A stretch of 64,000 bases of DNA, from the NCBI GenBank assembly GCA_900618425.1, contig UZAN01039374.1, positions 242,078 through 306,077 on the forward strand, read 5' to 3'. Shown here in pieces: positions 61,198-64,000 of the stretch. The translations under genes and the position numbers were made by a program. Source of the DNA: Echinostoma caproni (lineage: Eukaryota; Platyhelminthes; Trematoda; Plagiorchiida; Echinostomatidae). Under the pieces are notes generated by a model. That model was not told where the DNA came from. It saw only the letters and a program-made list of their open reading frames with translations, and ran no database searches. Position 1 is the first letter of the stretch; every line of letters starts with the position of its first letter.

Positions 61198-61371
61198 TTG
61201 CGAATGCTATAGTGTTAATAACACAGCGATGCCGGTAGACAATTATATTCGCTGACGTATCGGTTACCGTGGGTAACCTGGCTTGAAAAGCGTTACCCAC
61301 GGTAACCGAAACGTCGGCGAATGTAATTCTCTATCGACATTGCTGTGTTTTTAACACTATAACATTCACAA
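61198..61371. repeat. Foldback palindrome, about 80-bp arms
   Basis: Left arm 61198-61277 and right arm 61292-61371 are near-perfect reverse complements with a 14-base spacer. The inner 17 bases, CGGTTACCGTGGGTAAC and its complement, are perfect; the outer part (for example TATAGTGTTAATAACACAGC against TATAGTGTTAAAAACACAGC) has scattered mismatches. It encodes no protein. It could be a foldback/MITE element or a head-to-head pair of retroelement ends. Confidence 0.85.
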
Positions 61372-61789
61372 TAAAACAATACATGGCGCATCAATTTTTC
61401 GATACACTCCTAACATTATTTGGTCCCCATGTGTTAAAAGTAAAATATCCAAACCGTTACAAGTTGGTCGTTAAGAGCTTACTCACATTTGTTCAACTGC
61501 AATCGAGTTCATTACACGGCAAACGTTCACTATTTCTGACCTTTTTTTCACCCAATCCCTGTTGATAATAAATCATCCTGAATGAAGGCCGTTCTGCGGC
61601 GATCGTGGAAAGGGTAGATTAAACGGTACAAGGATGTAATCGAATGTGGAAATGTAGAAAATGACACATTGTACTGTCAAGGTACATGCCGAAAATGCGT
61701 TCAGAGTTCACTGGGTAAACCAAATAAATACCACAATTTAATCCAGATTTTAATTGAATCCCATTTTGGGTGAATATCAAAATTTTTTC
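61372..61789. other. No identifiable gene
   Basis: Nothing recognised. Confidence 0.5.
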
Positions 61790-61985
61790 TTCTAATTTCA
61801 CTTTCTTTTATTGAATATACAAACATACCATTTTCAGGAAGAGGGAAGCGGCCGATAAAAGGGCTGCTATTCAACACACACAATGGGGAAAGTAGGGTGG
61901 TGATGGTGGTGGTGGTGAGATTCGAACACACACATTCCCGGGGTGATCACATGGCAAGGTTATCACCGGGCTACGACAATTCTCG
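61790..61985 (-). repeat. tRNA-derived SINE, copy 4 of 4
   Basis: On the minus strand: GTAGCCCGGTGATAACCTTG (A-box-like), GTGTGTTCGAATCTCACC (B-box-like), an ATTGTGTGTGTTGAATAGC body, AGCCCTTTTATCGGCCGC, and the 3' end TATATTCAATAAAAG. The head has gained a (GGT)n expansion next to the B box. The only minus-strand copy. Confidence 0.75.
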
Positions 61986-64000
61986 CATGAAGTTGAAGTC
62001 TATCCATGCATTTTCTTGTGCACTGAAGACAATTTAGTATAAAAGATTTCTATCACAAAGGAGAGTTTCTCACACTGTAAGGATTGCACCAGGACGAATC
62101 ATTTTTAATCAGATACCACATTTTTCTAAGTTATCTTCAATCTTAAAGCGTACAATTGTAGCCGAAACCGTTCTTTTGTTATCCTGCAAGAACAAAATGG
62201 ATCTACATAGTTTGTAAATTACAGACCAAACATCTTAATCAAATGACTACGTTGTTGCCGTGGTAACCCATCGTAATTCAGTAATAACTCCTGTATCTAA
62301 CTAAGATAATCAATACCTCGGCCATGGTAAGTTTTCCTATTCAAACCGCCTTTGATCAACTGACTTAATTTCGCTAAACAGCAATGCAAGATTTTACCGG
62401 TTGGATCTTATGTCCACTGTTTATGAGATGGTCGAATATTGCGCTTGATGTAGTACCGGTCTTCTACCTACTTCATTCAGACAGTTGGTGCTCTTTACAT
62501 TGAAAGAAAAGTCTTACTATGTAACCTATGTAATAGTTGCCTAAAATGCACTTGGGAGAATAAACCAACAAGATGGAGGTCAGGTATAGCAGCTTTTTCT
62601 GTTACAATCACCTCACCGGTGGTATAGGGAAAGGGTTCGGGGAAAGTGGATCGTACAGACCTCTCTGTGACTGCAGTGTAATGTCGATGTGAATACCTTA
62701 CAAACTATTATTTCGTAGACGAACCATTCCTCTTCTTAAGGATGCCTTATATTCTGATCAACAAACTTTTCCAGATAATTATTGCCTTGCAATGTTCGGC
62801 GGATAAATCGCAGTTTTTCAACCAATAAGTTTAGTGAAGAAATTTCCTGGTATCCGCGAAATAAGCGCTGGGTTAGAATACGTTTCCATTTTACAAGGAT
62901 GAAAGTTAAGAAAGTTGGTGTTTTGTACATTCCACTTGGGTCTAAGAATCCGTCCTGTCCATTTTATCTTCTCTTCTGAACAAACCTACATCCAGAAACT
63001 CCAATATATTGTCAGTTTCAACCTCAACGGTACAGTTCAGAGATTGATATACTTGGTTAAACCACTGCAGCGTTTGTGATACATCATTTTATTTATTAGT
63101 CATACAGACTATATCCATCTCCGTGCGTGAGTTCTACGACTGCTCAGTCCAGTGGTATTACAGTTGGTTTGAACACAACGCTGTTGGCTAGCAAAAGACC
63201 GAATAGGGATACCATGAAATATCAGTTCATCTGACGATAGATAGTACTGTTACCTATAAACTGGACTTTACTTCTGCAACGTAGTAACAGCTCTTTGGGG
63301 ACTCGTGTCCGGCATACCCACGTTTCTATTCGGACCCGGGATCTTCGAAAATAATTGTCACTTGGTAACTTGATTTTTCAGTACTATCGTGAGAATATTG
63401 AAACTAATGAAAAATAAATAAAATTTAAGCACCAGGCTTTCCAAAACGCATTTATTTAAAAGTTTGATCACAGTGATCTTTCGTTCTGCATTGGTTTGCA
63501 TGTATTTGTAGTTGTTGTTTTGCACGGACGATGAAATGCTGGTTCCAGCAAACCTGAAAACGTGGCTCGATCTACTTTTGTCATGACAAAAATCTATTTA
63601 TCAGTCTCGTCCAGAGAGAGCACATAAACCATCCGTGGCACGAATGAAACGAAGAGATTGTGAAAGAGGTTTCACTATAGAAACTAACCAATAGCAATCA
63701 AATTCAGGAAAAGATCTTGTGAGCAACTTAAAATAGAGCTGAAATCGGTCTTAGCCTGGTCATCATAAATATTTAAACTGTGATCACCGTATTAAAATTT
63801 CTACCCATTCTTTTTTAATGGAAGACCCAATAATCGATGTGTTACTTACTATTTACATGCACCGTTTTATCAGTTCACTCATCAGGGTTTCATGCTTTTC
63901 ATCACGTTAGCGGCTATAACTGTAAAATCGGTGCAATATCGTCTTTCTCTAATACAGGCCGGTTTATCATACACCTCTGATGTGTGGAGAAGTCTGAAAG
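61986..64000. other. No identifiable gene
   Basis: Nothing recognised to the end of the window. Confidence 0.5.

Noticed and set aside
61240..61320. Palindrome centre read as a hammerhead (CTGACG ... GAAAC GTC)
   Set aside because: The CUGANGA box is broken (CTGACGTA) and the resemblance follows from the palindrome itself pairing GACGT with ACGTC; kept only as a foldback.
1..64000. CRISPR arrays, rRNA genes, intact tRNA genes, bacterial promoters or operons
   Set aside because: No regularly spaced direct repeats, no rRNA-like conserved blocks, no foldable tRNA gene and no prokaryotic gene organisation were seen.

Overview
This looks like 64 kb of AT-rich nuclear DNA from an animal, most probably a flatworm and perhaps a fluke (trematode). 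The basis is indirect. There are no bacterial operons, ribosome binding sites or long uninterrupted genes. The repeats are those typical of platyhelminths: Penelope-like elements with GIY-YIG endonucleases, RTE- and CR1/Jockey-type LINEs, a mariner transposon, tRNA-derived SINEs, and a SINE-like element carrying hammerhead ribozymes that recalls the Smα family of schistosomes. The species cannot be read from the sequence.

Layout: a SINE copy at 6.9 kb; a Penelope-like element with terminal inverted repeats (7.96-9.77 kb, + strand); an assembly gap (10.32-11.21 kb) followed by an RTE-type reverse transcriptase fragment; a complete but dead mariner with both terminal repeats (12.53-13.77 kb, - strand); a hammerhead-ribozyme SINE (14.65-15.17 kb); a second SINE copy (15.9 kb); an unexplained region with a 216-codon open frame and an ShKT-like cysteine motif (16.3-19 kb); a CR1-like LINE (20.4-22.6 kb, -); possible exons (23.9-24.6 kb); a second hammerhead SINE (36.2-36.7 kb); a LINE fragment (40.5-40.9 kb, -); a SINE copy (41.8 kb); a Penelope fragment (44.9-45.9 kb, -); a nearly full-length RTE LINE (47.7-50.6 kb, -); a CR1/Jockey-like LINE (54.3-57 kb, -) apparently split by another Penelope fragment (55.33-55.75 kb); a long foldback palindrome (61.2 kb); and a fourth SINE copy (61.8-62.0 kb, -).

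Every transposon protein recognised is broken by stops or frameshifts, so these are old, dead copies. No host gene could be identified by homology. Several short open stretches flanked by plausible splice sites are listed with low confidence. At this base composition, open frames of 60-80 codons and GTAAGT/GTGAGT sites arise often by chance, so they are leads only.

The most notable system is the pair of hammerhead elements at 14.65-15.17 and 36.2-36.7 kb. Both share a core of about 386 bp whose two ends are inverted copies of a hammerhead ribozyme, with a tRNA-like Pol III promoter beside the inner end of one of them.
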